The notes under the pieces are model-generated. The model saw only the letters and a program-made list of their open reading frames with translations, had not been told where the DNA came from and ran no database searches. DNA of 32,500 bases from Sphaeroforma sirkka (taxonomy: Eukaryota; Opisthokonta; Ichthyosporea; Ichthyophonida), in NCBI GenBank assembly GCA_001586965.3, contig LUCW03000730.1, positions 1 through 32,500 on the forward strand, read 5' to 3'. Of this stretch, positions 22,169 to 32,500 are shown piece by piece. Position numbers and translations under genes: made by a program. Position 1 is the stretch's first letter. Every line of letters starts with the position of its first letter.

Positions 22169-25100
22169 TACATAGCCTCATATACATGGCACATAGCACA
22201 TATACATAGCACATACAACCCCCCCCCAAATCCCCAGCAGCGTGCGCCTACCTGGTGTCCTTGAGCTTGGCGTACTTCTCCTTGTCCGCCTTCTGTCGCC
22301 TGATGACGTCCTCTGGTGAGACGTTAGATGCGGCTGCAACATCTTTGCTGATGTAACCTTCGCGTGCCAGTCGCATGTTGCGATTGTCGCTCTTTAGATT
22401 AGCATCGTCGCCCTTTTGTTGCTGTGGTGGAGTTGTGCAAGGGGTGTTGAGTGTGGGAATTCGTTGAGAAGAGATAGTTGGTGTTTTAAAGGTTGTTTTC
22501 CAGTTGAGTGTGAGTAGTTACGAGGTAGTTGGTGTTTGTTGAGTGTGTGAGTAGTTAGGGGTAGTTGGTGTTTGTTGAGTGTGAGAGTAGTAAGTGGGTA
22601 GTTGGTGTTTGTTGAGTGTGAGTAGTTAAAGGGTAGGTAGTTGGTGTTTGTTGAGTGTGAGTAGTTAGGGGGTAGTTGGTGTTTGTTGAGTGAGTAGTTA
22701 GGGGGTAGTTGGTGTTTGTTGAGTGTGAGTAGTAAGTGGGTAGTTGTTGTTTGTTGAGTGTGAGTAGTTAGGGGGTAGTTGGTGTTTGTTGAGTGTGAGT
22801 AGTTAGGCATGCATAGAATGATATATGTGAGTAAGGAAGGCGAAGCCAACCCAAATGAACAGTAGACGCCACGGGCAGCTGAGGGGCGAACGAGGCACTT
22901 GCTGGTGGTAGGTAGGTGCTGGTGGGTTTAGGGATTTGAAATAAAAGCAGTAAAACCTAAAACCCTACAAACCATAACATACCCCCATATAACCCACTAC
23001 ATAACACGACACAGAAAATAAACGATATATTAGATACAACCACCCATACTGCGATGACAAGTGTTGTAGTCAGCCGCACATATGCTCACACGCATGTTAC
23101 ACGCACATGTTACACAGATCACACACACACACTACATACACATCACACACACACGCTACATACACGTCACACACACACACACTACATACACACACACACA
23201 CACACACACGCTACACATACATCACACACAAACACTACATACACATCACATTACGCACGCTACATACACATCACAAACACACACGCTACATACACATCAC
23301 ACACACACGCTACATACACACACACACACACGCACACACACACACACTACATACACATATCGCACGCACACACACATGCACATACACATATCACACACAC
23401 ACGCAGCATACACATATCACGCACACATACATACACTACATACATGCACATCACGCGCGCGTACACTACATACATACACATCACACACACAAGCTACATA
23501 CACATCACACACACACAAGCTACATACACATCACACACACACACACACACTACGCACACACACACACACACGCTACATACACATATATCACGCATACACA
23601 CGCTACATACATATCATCACACACACACACACACACACGTTACATACACATCACATGCATCCCAGCACTCACCTGTTCGAGCTTAGTGGCCTGTTGTCGG
23701 TCCACCGCCAGAGTGATGTTGAGTGAACGACCCTGAATCTGCACACCACCATCACTCACTGTACTCGCCTTACCATTCTTACCACCGGAGAAGAACACCT
23801 AAATAGGGTTTAGGATTTTAGGGTTTAGTAAACAAAGTGATGGGCTGGGGTGGATTAATAAATGTGTGAATAAGAATACACAGACACGCACGAAGGAAGC
23901 AGATGAGCTATATGCATTCTAACTGAACTCTATATTCAAACCAATACGTACACATGTATGTACACGTGTATATGTATATGTACGTGAGGCACGTATGTAC
24001 ACACTTAAAAGATACGCACATATGTATGTATACATGCACACGTGTCTATACCTGAGCTGTGACGGCCTTCTGCGCCTCTCTGATAACCATGCTTGCGCTG
24101 GTGGGGTCACTAAACTTAACGAAAGCGGTGCCTTTGGGCCGTTGTGTTTCACGATCCACCACCAGTTTACACATCTTGATAAGTCCGTAGGCTATATCGT
24201 ATGGAGAATGAGGAGGCAATGGGACAGAATTAGGCTAATGCAATTGATATAGGACAAACAAATTGGGTCCGAATGATATATATATATATATATATATATA
24301 TACTATCTTTATACAGATACTCACATGTAGTATATGCAAGCAAGAGTAGAACAGTCCTAGATCCTTCTGGATGATGTTGACGGCGCATTAATCTCGTAAA
24401 CCAAGCACACACACACATATATATATAGTGAGACACACACATATATATATATAGTGAGACACACACATATATATATAGTGAGACACACACACATATATAT
24501 ATAGTGAGAGACACACACACACACACGCACACGCGCACGCACGCACGCACGCCTTGACCACCACCCATGTGCACGTGACCTACCCGAGAGTACCATGCGC
24601 AGATCGCTCTCTGATGCGGTGAAGGGCACATTACGCACAAACACAGTGCACATCTCAGCCACATCGGCCGTTCGTTGTGGTTTGGCGTTCTTTGTCGTGG
24701 CCTTCGCTGTGTCTTTGTCGTCGTCGCTGTGGCTGTCGCCGAAGTCTTCTTCACTGCTACTCTCTACGTCAATGAGAGAAGCGAGCGTTATGCTTAAAAT
24801 TTTGTTTACGCCAATGAGAAGCGAGTGTTGGTTTTAACACATAGTGTATGCCAATGAGATTAAGAGATGCAGATACAACATATTCTACACTGATGGGATC
24901 CGGATTAATGAAATCCTACTGAACTGTCTCTGCCAATCAATCGAAGGCACTAAACGAAAATCATAGCAAACACACGTGACTGTCTGTGTTGAGTCACCAT
25001 ACAACAGCCTCACATGTTCACATAACAAGTACATCCCACACGTACGTGACGAAACGGAACACGCACACACACACACACCTCAGTGCATATACAACACACA

Positions 25101-25780
25101 CACACACCTCAGCCTAAAGCACACACACACACCTGAGTGCGTTATAGCACACACCCCTTATTCGTCCTCTCATATTTCCTGTCCCCTTCGTAGTACCTAC
25201 CTGCATTGACGTCATCTGATGATCCCTCACTACTACCACCGTCACTTTCTGCGTCGCTGTGCGCGCTTTCGTTTGTGTCTTGCTCTTCTTCTACCACACC
25301 TTGGCCACTCTCCTGTGCGTCTTTAGCCTACGCAGACATATGAGCGGTACAATAACATCTGGGTAAGCTTAAAGACAACCGTATCACACACCACAGCACA
25401 CACCTCTATAACCATCTGGGTAAGCATGAAGAAGCTTAACACACACCACGAACACACCTTTATTGCCATCTATGACATTATGAAGACAAAAATAACACCT
25501 ACCACAGCACATACCTTCTTGTAGTCGTCTGTGGGTAATACAAAATCAACAGCCACCACGCGGTTCTTGATCTTCTGTCCGTTGAGTGTCTCAACGGCCT
25601 TCAGTGCGTCTGCATACGCCGCATACTGCACAAACGCAAACCCTCGGCTGGTGACACCATCGTCCTTAACGGGAATACGGATGTCGAGAATAGGGCCTAT
25701 GGGGAGGACAAGGCAGTGAGTGATGCGAGTCTGGGGTGGACAGGTAGGGTTTGGGGTTTTATGTTGTAATGAGCTTGGAT

Positions 25781-25812
<32 letters not shown>

Positions 25813-26842
25813 CTTACATACATATATATATATATATATATATGTATGTATATTATATATGAAAACGAAGCGAATTAAGCATTCAGTTTCGTGTATTACA
25901 GCCGATAACTCAGTACACTATATATGTCTACACACATTGACACACACAAACAGAAATATGTATATACATGGTGTGTGGTTATAGGATACGCCCGTAGTTT
26001 GAGATGTACTTTCACAGTACATACCTTGCTACTTCCTTCGCACCACACATGTGACAGTCAAACCATTGCCAACCCACTGAGAATTGGAGTGATTGAGCAT
26101 CCAGTGCTGTCAGCATGTAGTGAACTGGCCAGTGAAAAGTACATACACCGAAGGTACACATATACATGTACACTTGTAAGCCTAAACACTTATAAATAGA
26201 GACGCAGATATACTTAAAGACACACATATCCACTTACACACGCATTCTCGGAGACATCCACTTGTACGAACAAGCACACACCCACATATACACATGCACT
26301 GTCACAGTTACATGGAGAACACCCCCACAGCAACATACCACACGATCTAAAGAGATTGTCAAAGTCTTCCTTGGTGGCAGAGAAGGCGACATTACGTACA
26401 ATCACAAGCGACTTGGCCAGAGTCTTCTTGGTTAGTTTCTGCTCCTGTCTCTGTTTGTCTCTGCTTTTCAGTACCGCCACTAACTGTTGTGTTCAGAAGT
26501 CATTGTATAAGTGTATGTACGCAAGAGATGCACACTTTAGTATATATGAATGTATGCTTGAATATTTGTAACTATAACTTTAACTACAAGTGCAAGTGCA
26601 AGTACAAGTACAAGTACAAGTACAAGTACAAGTACAATTACAATTACAAGTACAAGTACAAGTACAAGTACATGTACATGTACATGTACATGTGTAACTA
26701 GAACTACACATACAACTACAACTACAGCTACAACTATAACTATAACTACAACTACAACTACAACTATAACAATAACAATAACCATATATATACATAACTA
26801 TAACTAGAACTAAAATTATAACATAACTAGAACTAGAACTAG

Positions 26843-26873
<31 letters not shown>

Positions 26874-28070
26874 CTTGAACATATATTTCTACATACACGA
26901 ACAGAAATATAAACAAGTCTATCCTAATATCCATCTCAGTATTCGATGCTTTTACAGGAAGTCGAACCACCACAATCTGTACCATGCAGCGACGTGTATG
27001 ATAAAACATACCAACAACACATTCAAGTGCCCGTCTATGTGAGCTATATTACCTGCCATACCTACCTTAGACATCTATGTAAGTTATATTACCTGCCATA
27101 CCTACCTTAGACATCTATGTAAGTTATATTACCTGCCATACTTACCTTAGACATCTATGTAAGCTATATTACCTGCCATACCTACCTTGGACGCCTAAAT
27201 GAGCTATAGCACCTGCCATACCGACCTTAGACACCTATATGAGCTATATCACCTGCCATACCTACCTTGGACCCCTTCAAGCTCTGCCCATTGATGTTCA
27301 CCATTGACCGTTGTGCCAGTTGGGCGTCTGGGAATACTATCACCGCTGTCATCGTCTGCTCCTCCTCTTCTGTTGGAAAGTGGTACTCAAACGTTTCGAT
27401 CCGCTGCAACCAGATCCATGAGAAACGTTAGTCTGGCCAATAACACACACGTCATCTGCTGACACGTACATAGTTTCTTATACGTAGTCTTATACGTACA
27501 AAGCGTACAAGAGATGTTAGCCTGGCCAATCAAACACACACGCCCTGTGCTTATACGTACATAGTTTCTTTTACGTACATGGTCTTATACGTACAAATCT
27601 TACAATAGACGTCAGTCTGGCCAATCGAACACGCACGTCCTGCTTATGCGTACATAGTCGTATACGTACAACGTTTATAAGGGTGGGTTAATGAAGACAC
27701 ATCCGTTAGGTGTTTTTGACCAGACATGTATACACATCACAACCAACGACCATGGACATCATAGACGTTGGATAGGCCGAGGTAGGTATATGTCACTCAC
27801 ATGAGTGTATCCCGTCCCCGTGAGCAAACCCTAAACCCTAAATGCATGGCAATCTACACCAAACGTCTCCAGTGTTGTATAGGTAGGACTAGGTGCAAAT
27901 ACGAGTGCACAACCAAGTACAATCAAAAGCAATAGCGGTACATTTGGCTCAACAGTGTACTTGCCCTCGTCATGATACACTTATGGTATCCAGCTTCTAC
28001 AACAAACACACCCTCAATCTCTAGAGCTAGGCATAGTACAATGATAACGATAATAACAATAATAATATAA

Positions 28071-28142
<72 letters not shown>

Positions 28143-28388
28143 TGTTGTGTGTGTGTGTGCGTGTATACACATTCATATACACATATATAATGTGTAATTT
28201 GGGGGGAAATCATGTATTATATATATATTTATATAAAAAACACGCTTATGCAAATACGCATATGCATATATATATATATATATATATAATACACACATAA
28301 TATGCAAACATACATGGACATACATACAACATGCCTATATATATATAAATATATACATATTTTTACATGGACATATATACACGCACGC

Positions 28389-28481
<93 letters not shown>

Positions 28482-28527
28482 ACGATCAATTATACATACA
28501 AATAAACTTATTTTACATATTTTTTTC

Positions 28528-28599
<72 letters not shown>

Positions 28600-29404
28600 C
28601 TATAAAACCAACACCTTCGATGCTCAGAGATCATTCATCCCAATATATACTAAGCGTGCTCTATGCCTCAGTCAATTGCATGTGCGTGCCCCTATCTTCT
28701 TTGCATTTGCTGCGAATGATCTTCTTGGGCGTACCCATGGGTACATTTCGTACCACCACTGTCCTGCCATCTTGCAGTGCGGCAGCCTCTCTCTCCTTCT
28801 TCTGTTCGTCAGACTCTGCACTTTGCTTGGTATGTGTCTTGGTAATACTACCCGTGTGCTGGTCTGTGTCTGTGTGCTGTGCTTTGTCGTTACTTGTTTG
28901 CACTGTATCGCCCTCAGCCACTTCCGCCACATCCACCTGCATGGGCTCTGTTTCTATTTGCACATCACTCTGTTTCTCTGAGCCTGTGGGTGCACTCTTA
29001 TCCTCCTGAACTGTACCATCCGCTGCCACCACTTGCATCTCAGCACCATCGCCACTAGCCTCCGTCTTGGATTTCTTAGGTTTTCCCACCTTCTCCTCTC
29101 TGTGCGCATACGTTATCTGGATCTTCTTGCCATTGACCATATGGCCGTTCATCTTCTCTACACATGTGATGGCATCTTCTTTAAGAGCGAACTTCACAAA
29201 CGCAAACCGTTTACTCTGCTTCGTCTCCTTATCTACAATAATAAAGGCCTCTTTAATAGGCCCTATATCGCCAAACAATTCTTGTAAGCTTTCATCGGTG
29301 TATGTTGCTGGTATGCCTCGCACAAACAGTGTGGATGATGGGTCGGCTTTAGTGGCTTTGTGCACTTTGCCCATGCCACCCTTTCGCACGTGTGCTCCCG
29401 ACAT
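19240..29404 (-). CDS. RBM28: RBM28/Nop4-like nucleolar RNA-binding protein, 13 exons, about 935 aa
   Basis: Members of this family act in the nucleolus in 60S ribosome assembly and bind pre-rRNA or snRNA. Exons run right to left: 29404-about 28664, 27403-27266, 26483-26339, 25696-25515, 25327-25201, 24763-24584, 24191-24052, 23798-23673, 22421-22252, 21699-21579, 20916-20643, 20050-19770 and 19425-19240. Twelve exons join with matching phase and GT-AG ends. Domains by rough residue: RRM1 25-102, acidic linker, divergent RRM2 214-303, RRM3 317-397, acidic Ser/Asp linker 402-480, RRM4 482-590, RRM5 654-750, basic tail. Diagnostic matches to animal RBM28 are MRLAREG between RRM4 and RRM5, LRATNNNP in RRM5, and the C-terminus LVQSYKQKL...RWFA. 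Human RBM28 has four RRMs; the extra RRM2 resembles a domain I recall from plant RBM28-like proteins. The donor of exon 1 is unresolved. Confidence 0.92.
19661..19791. repeat. 27-bp duplication of exon 12 end plus donor, 104 bp apart
   Basis: CTCACCTCAGTCAGGAAGGC plus GTCCTTG occurs identically at 19661-19687 and 19765-19791. The right copy is the true end of exon 12 and the left copy lies in the intron as a second consensus donor. Confidence 0.9.
19770..20050 (-). CDS. RBM28: RBM28-like exon 12: basic linker
   Basis: 281 nt. Acceptor CCAACAG|AT, donor ACTGAG|GTGAGG. Encodes a Lys/Arg/Ser/Thr-rich, low-complexity linker with [16 protein letters not shown] and [10 protein letters not shown], probably disordered and nuclear-targeting. 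The exon end and donor are copied at 19661-19687. Confidence 0.85.
20051..20642 (-). other. Intron 11 of the RBM28-like gene
   Basis: 592 nt, GT-AG. Ordinary sequence with a CA-rich part at 20541-20590. No gene seen within it. Confidence 0.8.
20643..20916 (-). CDS. RBM28: RBM28-like exon 11: rest of RRM5
   Basis: 274 nt. Acceptor CCACAG|AGG, donor AATG|GTATGG leaving phase 1. Encodes [11 protein letters not shown] (RNP1), [24 protein letters not shown] and a basic helix. The closest match to the last RRM of human RBM28. Confidence 0.95.
20917..21578 (-). other. Intron 10 with (TA)n/(TG)n tracts and telomere-like motifs
   Basis: 662 nt. Holds (TA)n-(TG)n at 20957-20985, (TA)n at 21199-21231 and 21267-21280, and three TAGGGTTT-like motifs between 21505 and 21552, close to the donor of exon 10. 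Confidence 0.8.
21579..21699 (-). CDS. RBM28: RBM28-like exon 10: start of RRM5
   Basis: 121 nt. Acceptor TTTTTAG|A, donor CAAGG|GTATGC. Encodes [20 protein letters not shown] and a helix to SAQPR. Matches [21 protein letters not shown] of human RBM28. Confidence 0.92.
21700..22251 (-). other. Intron 9 with (TA)n tracts
   Basis: 552 nt. Holds (AT)n at 22115-22163 plus shorter tracts near 21844-21870, with telomere-like motifs near 21829 and 21945. Confidence 0.8.
22252..22421 (-). CDS. RBM28: RBM28-like exon 9: LAREG spacer
   Basis: 170 nt. Acceptor CCACAG|CAA, donor ACCAG|GTAGGC leaving phase 2. Encodes [18 protein letters not shown], then [20 protein letters not shown]. This is the conserved spacer between the last two RRMs (human NLYLAREGLIRAGTKAA and MAKRERFELLKHQKLKD). 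Confidence 0.93.
22495..22806. repeat. Minisatellite in intron 8, unit about 34 bp
   Basis: About nine degenerate copies of GTTGAGTGTGAGTAGTTAGG plus GGGTAGTTGGTGTTT. Its translation (NKHQLP...NYSHST) is a by-product. Confidence 0.9.
23087..23655. repeat. CA-rich minisatellite in intron 8
   Basis: About 570 bp of (CA)n broken by words such as CGCTACATACACATCACAC, with a degenerate unit near 24 bp. All three plus-strand frames stay open as His/Thr-rich strings, which are not genes. Confidence 0.9.
23673..23798 (-). CDS. RBM28: RBM28-like exon 8: end of RRM4
   Basis: 126 nt, phase 0 at both ends. Acceptor CTATTTAG|GTG, donor GAACAG|GTGAGT. Encodes [12 protein letters not shown], then [20 protein letters not shown], matching [20 protein letters not shown] of human RBM28. 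Confidence 0.92.
24052..24191 (-). CDS. RBM28: RBM28-like exon 7: middle of RRM4
   Basis: 140 nt. Acceptor ATATAG|CC, donor GCTCAG|GTATAG. Encodes [20 protein letters not shown] (RNP1) and a helix to KAVTAQ. Aligns with KGCAFAQF of human RBM28. Confidence 0.9.
24192..24583 (-). repeat. Intron 6 with (TA)n and a four-copy CA/TA repeat
   Basis: 392 nt. (TA)n at 24277-24302; four copies of a unit of about 25 bp (GTGAGACACACACATATATA) at 24404-24512; CA/CG-rich to 24552. Confidence 0.85.
24584..24763 (-). CDS. RBM28: RBM28-like exon 6: acidic linker and start of RRM4
   Basis: 180 nt. Acceptor GACGTAG|AG, donor TCGG|GTAGGT leaving phase 1. Encodes [17 protein letters not shown], a Lys-rich spacer, then [18 protein letters not shown], the first strand and helix of RRM4. 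The acceptor lies in a triplicated segment of about 41 bp. Confidence 0.9.
24764..24860. repeat. Triplicated segment carrying the exon 6 acceptor
   Basis: CAATGAGA with similar flanks recurs at 24770, 24812 and 24852 (spacing 42 and 40). The first copy is the acceptor of exon 6; the others lie deeper in the intron and have lost the AG. Confidence 0.75.
24861..25200 (-). other. Rest of intron 5
   Basis: Holds (CA)n stretches at 25060-25150 with three copies of ACACACCTCAG or ACACACCTGAG. No gene seen. Confidence 0.7.
25201..25327 (-). CDS. RBM28: RBM28-like exon 5: acidic linker
   Basis: 127 nt. Acceptor TGCGTAG|GCT, donor GCAG|GTAGGT leaving phase 1. Encodes an acidic Glu/Ser/Asp stretch ending SSDDVNA, as expected between the middle RRMs of the family. 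Confidence 0.85.
25345..25520. repeat. Degenerate tandem repeat of about 55 bp carrying the exon 4 donor
   Basis: CATCTGGGTAAGC at two sites and ACCAC-A/G-G/A-CACA-ACCT at about 25390, 25445 and 25501 mark a three-fold repeat. The unit nearest exon 4 is the true donor (25514); the others hold GAG|GTGTGT and AAG|GTGTGT at 25403 and 25457. Confidence 0.7.
25515..25696 (-). CDS. RBM28: RBM28-like exon 4: rest of RRM3
   Basis: 182 nt. Acceptor CCCCATAG|GC, donor AAGAAG|GTATGT. Encodes [21 protein letters not shown] (RNP1) and [15 protein letters not shown]. The last part matches AVDWAVxKDKYK of human RBM28. Confidence 0.93.
25697..26338 (-). other. Intron 3 with two (TA)n tracts
   Basis: 642 nt. 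(TA)n at 25779-25806 and 25823-25843, and a telomere-like TAGGGTTTGGGGTTTT at 25745, about 50 nt from the acceptor of exon 4. The rest is ordinary sequence. Confidence 0.8.
26339..26483 (-). CDS. RBM28: RBM28-like exon 3: end of RRM2, basic linker, start of RRM3
   Basis: 145 nt. Acceptor ACAACAG|TTA in phase 0, donor TGTG|GTATGT leaving phase 1. Encodes [10 protein letters not shown] (last strand of RRM2), a Lys/Gln-rich linker, then [17 protein letters not shown], the start of RRM3. Confidence 0.9.
26585..26872. repeat. Hexamer microsatellites and (AT)n in intron 2
   Basis: (ACAAGT)n with variants at 26589-26669, (CATGTA)n to 26694, (ACTACA)n to about 26780, then (AT)n at 26846-26872. All are hexamer or dinucleotide expansions next to each other. 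Confidence 0.9.
27051..27270. repeat. 40-bp minisatellite carrying the exon 2 donor, six copies
   Basis: ACCTGCCATA recurs at 27051, 27091, 27131, 27171, 27211 and 27251, exactly 40 bp apart. Each unit carries CTACCTTRG, the reverse complement of the donor AAG|GTAGGT. The unit at 27141 reads AAG|GTAAGTATG (perfect consensus); the one at 27221 has lost it. Confidence 0.93.
27266..27403 (-). CDS. RBM28: RBM28-like exon 2: body of RRM2
   Basis: 138 nt, phase 0 at both ends. Acceptor TTGCAG|CGG, donor AAG|GTAGGT. Encodes RIETFEYHF...[10 protein letters not shown]...[11 protein letters not shown], the strands and second helix of a divergent RRM. The donor is the last of six 40-bp tandem units. 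Confidence 0.88.
27412..27680. repeat. Three-copy repeat of about 90-95 bp beside the exon 2 acceptor
   Basis: CTGGCCAAT recurs at 27433, 27522 and 27617, each followed by ACACACACG-like and TATACGTACA words. Confidence 0.8.
27681..28663 (-). repeat. Rest of intron 1, dominated by (TA)n
   Basis: A telomere-like AAACCCTAAACCCTAAA at 27828-27844; (TA)n-(TG)n at 28077-28138; (TA)n at 28266-28287, 28389-28474 (about 86 bp) and 28530-28596 (about 67 bp). Ile/Tyr-string frames here are not genes. Confidence 0.9.
28664..29404 (-). CDS. RBM28: RBM28-like exon 1: RRM1, acidic linker, start of RRM2
   Basis: Starts at the ATG at 29404 with a short basic N-terminus ([10 protein letters not shown]). RRM1 shows TLFVRGIP (RNP2) and KRFAFVKF (RNP1). 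A Glu/Asp/Gln/Thr-rich linker follows, then RTVVVRNVP and a helix-like [13 protein letters not shown]. The frame stays open to a TAG at 28661. No GT donor in phase with exon 2 follows the helix. A GC donor at GAG|GCATAG would be in phase but is weak. The GT at 28734 would need one more small exon. The left edge is therefore approximate. Confidence 0.85.
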
Positions 29405-30454
29405 ATTGCTGTGTTGTGTATAAATATTTGAGTATAGTTTTCTTTCTATATATATATATGTATAGATATGTTGTACTAAATATATACGCTTTCATGTATA
29501 TGTAAGTGTATAAGTGTATGCGTGTAATAAATCTGTCTATTTTATGCGTGTTCTGTGTTCCACTGATTCAGGTGTCGAGTAGATGGTTCACATTCGTGAT
29601 TGAACTTTGAAGCACACTCGTACAGTTGTATTAAAGTGTATATATATATCACTACCTCCGTATTGATTAACTAAATAGCTATCGACAAGAAAATCCTGTA
29701 CTCCTCTCTAGTCATATTAGGTATATATCAACTAGGTGTGTATATGTATATAGATATGCATGACGCTCAAGCTAAACCCTAGAACTCTTTAAACTTTAGT
29801 ATTATTTAGTGCAGTGTACACGTGCAAACTATATGACTCACCAATTGACCGCCTATAACTCTATGAAGTTAGCAACAGCGTATAAACCATAATACCTTTT
29901 GAATGATGATATAAACATAGTTTTCACCTTTTTGTGTGAATAATTTTGGTTTATTTATACCATAGAAGTAGAGATAGCCAACCTTAGCGTCTTGGGTTTG
30001 ACGCTTGCTTTCACATACATAAAACAGAGAGCATATATGAAATTATATAAATATGTATATATAAATAATAGTAGGTGTAGTAAGCATAAAGTGCTAGATT
30101 GAGTATTGTCTTCTGTCCACACTGAGAGCGCAGGGTGACCACACACTAGCACCATAGGCCGAAGTATCACAGCAATGGTGTGACTAGTGCATCAGCTCTA
30201 CCGGTGGGAAACGCTTTCATCATACAAGTACATACTAATACACACACCCAATTACACCATGCACCCAACCCACCGCCACACTGTCAATTGATTCATTCTA
30301 GCGAGCTATTCCTAACTGTCCTCCACCGGCGCACCCACAATGGATCAAAGCTTGCGAAGCTGACTTTCTAAGGTGTATTATATCACCCTAAAACCCTGAA
30401 CCCCCTACACTTGGGCTGATTGGTGTGGGCGTGTTATCGTACACAACTGACAAC
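29405..30454. promoter_or_regulatory. Divergent intergenic region between two host genes
   Basis: The RBM28-like gene starts leftward at 29404 and the acidic-protein gene rightward at 30455, so this 1.05 kb holds both promoters. Near the right end are a telobox-like ACCCTAAAACCCTGAACCCC (30386-30405), an inverted CCAAT (GATTGG, 30418-30423) and GGGCG. Near 29772 is AAACCCTAG. I see no convincing TATA box for the RBM28-like gene. Confidence 0.5.
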
Positions 30455-32452
<1,998 letters not shown>

Positions 32453-32500
32453 GTATGTGTGTGCATGTGTGTGCATGTGATGATAGTATATGAGATGGTG

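Noticed and set aside
22394-22849. Minus-strand frame of 151 residues with NKHQLP repeats
   Set aside because: It reads through the end of exon 9 in another frame and then an intron minisatellite; no splice or start signals support it.
23054-23736. Three overlapping plus-strand frames of 209-214 residues rich in His and Thr
   Set aside because: They are readings of one CA-rich minisatellite inside an intron; all three frames are open because the repeat has no stops.
26537-26882. Frames made of VIVIV, LVLV or CTCTCT strings
   Set aside because: Products of hexamer microsatellites in intron 2.
27051-27270. CRISPR-like array of regular repeats
   Set aside because: The 40-bp units are contiguous without unique spacers and lie in a eukaryotic intron.
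27828-27844. A true telomere or chromosome end
   Set aside because: Only two to three repeats, inside a gene with coding sequence on both sides.
28229-28981. Long Ile/Tyr-string frames on both strands, as at 30876-31692
   Set aside because: Translations of (TA)n microsatellites.

Overview
The window is nuclear DNA from a eukaryote. It shows GT-AG introns that keep codon phase through one long gene, AATAAA signals, TATAAAAGG-type promoters, long (TA)n and (CA)n microsatellites and LTR retroelements. The best-recognised host gene is an RBM28/Nop4-type nucleolar RNA-binding protein. Short clusters of a telomere-like TTTAGGG motif lie in its introns. I cannot name the species. A single-celled relative of animals and fungi, for example an ichthyosporean, would fit, but that is a guess.

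Layout. Positions 1-11308 hold two young Ty3/Gypsy-type LTR elements of one family in opposite orientations. The first, on the plus strand, has its 5' LTR cut by the window start and a complete 595-bp 3' LTR. The second, on the minus strand, begins immediately after that 3' LTR, at an internal point of its own body, and ends in a 594-bp 5' LTR. The simplest reading is that the first copy inserted into the second, which puts the rest of the second copy left of this window. Between RNase H and integrase the family carries a domain resembling the adenine-methylase-like domain of DIRS elements. A chromodomain-like tail follows the integrase. A minus-strand tRNA-like Pol III unit (possible SINE head) sits in the gag region of the first copy.

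Positions 11309-19200 are AT-rich with few genes. On the minus strand lies a short reading frame that looks like the N-terminus of an XPG/FEN1-family nuclease. On the plus strand is a compact intronless gene (15342-16211) with a TATA box, a poly(A) signal and three exact 26-residue repeats, of unknown function. The rest is intergenic, with small tandem repeats and two GC-rich palindromic islets.

Positions 19240-29404 hold the RBM28/Nop4-like gene on the minus strand. I resolve 13 exons, about 935 residues and five RRM-type domains; only the donor of the first exon is unsettled. The introns are packed with microsatellites and minisatellites. In at least four places a local tandem duplication has copied a splice site.

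Positions 29405-30454 are a divergent intergenic region. From 30455 a second gene runs on the plus strand: an acidic, Ser/Thr/Gln-rich protein with W/F-G-F and DWGD-type motifs. Two exons are visible, separated by a 1.36-kb TA-rich intron, and the gene probably continues past the window. The two host genes are head to head and may share a promoter region. Nothing else suggests that they work in one pathway.
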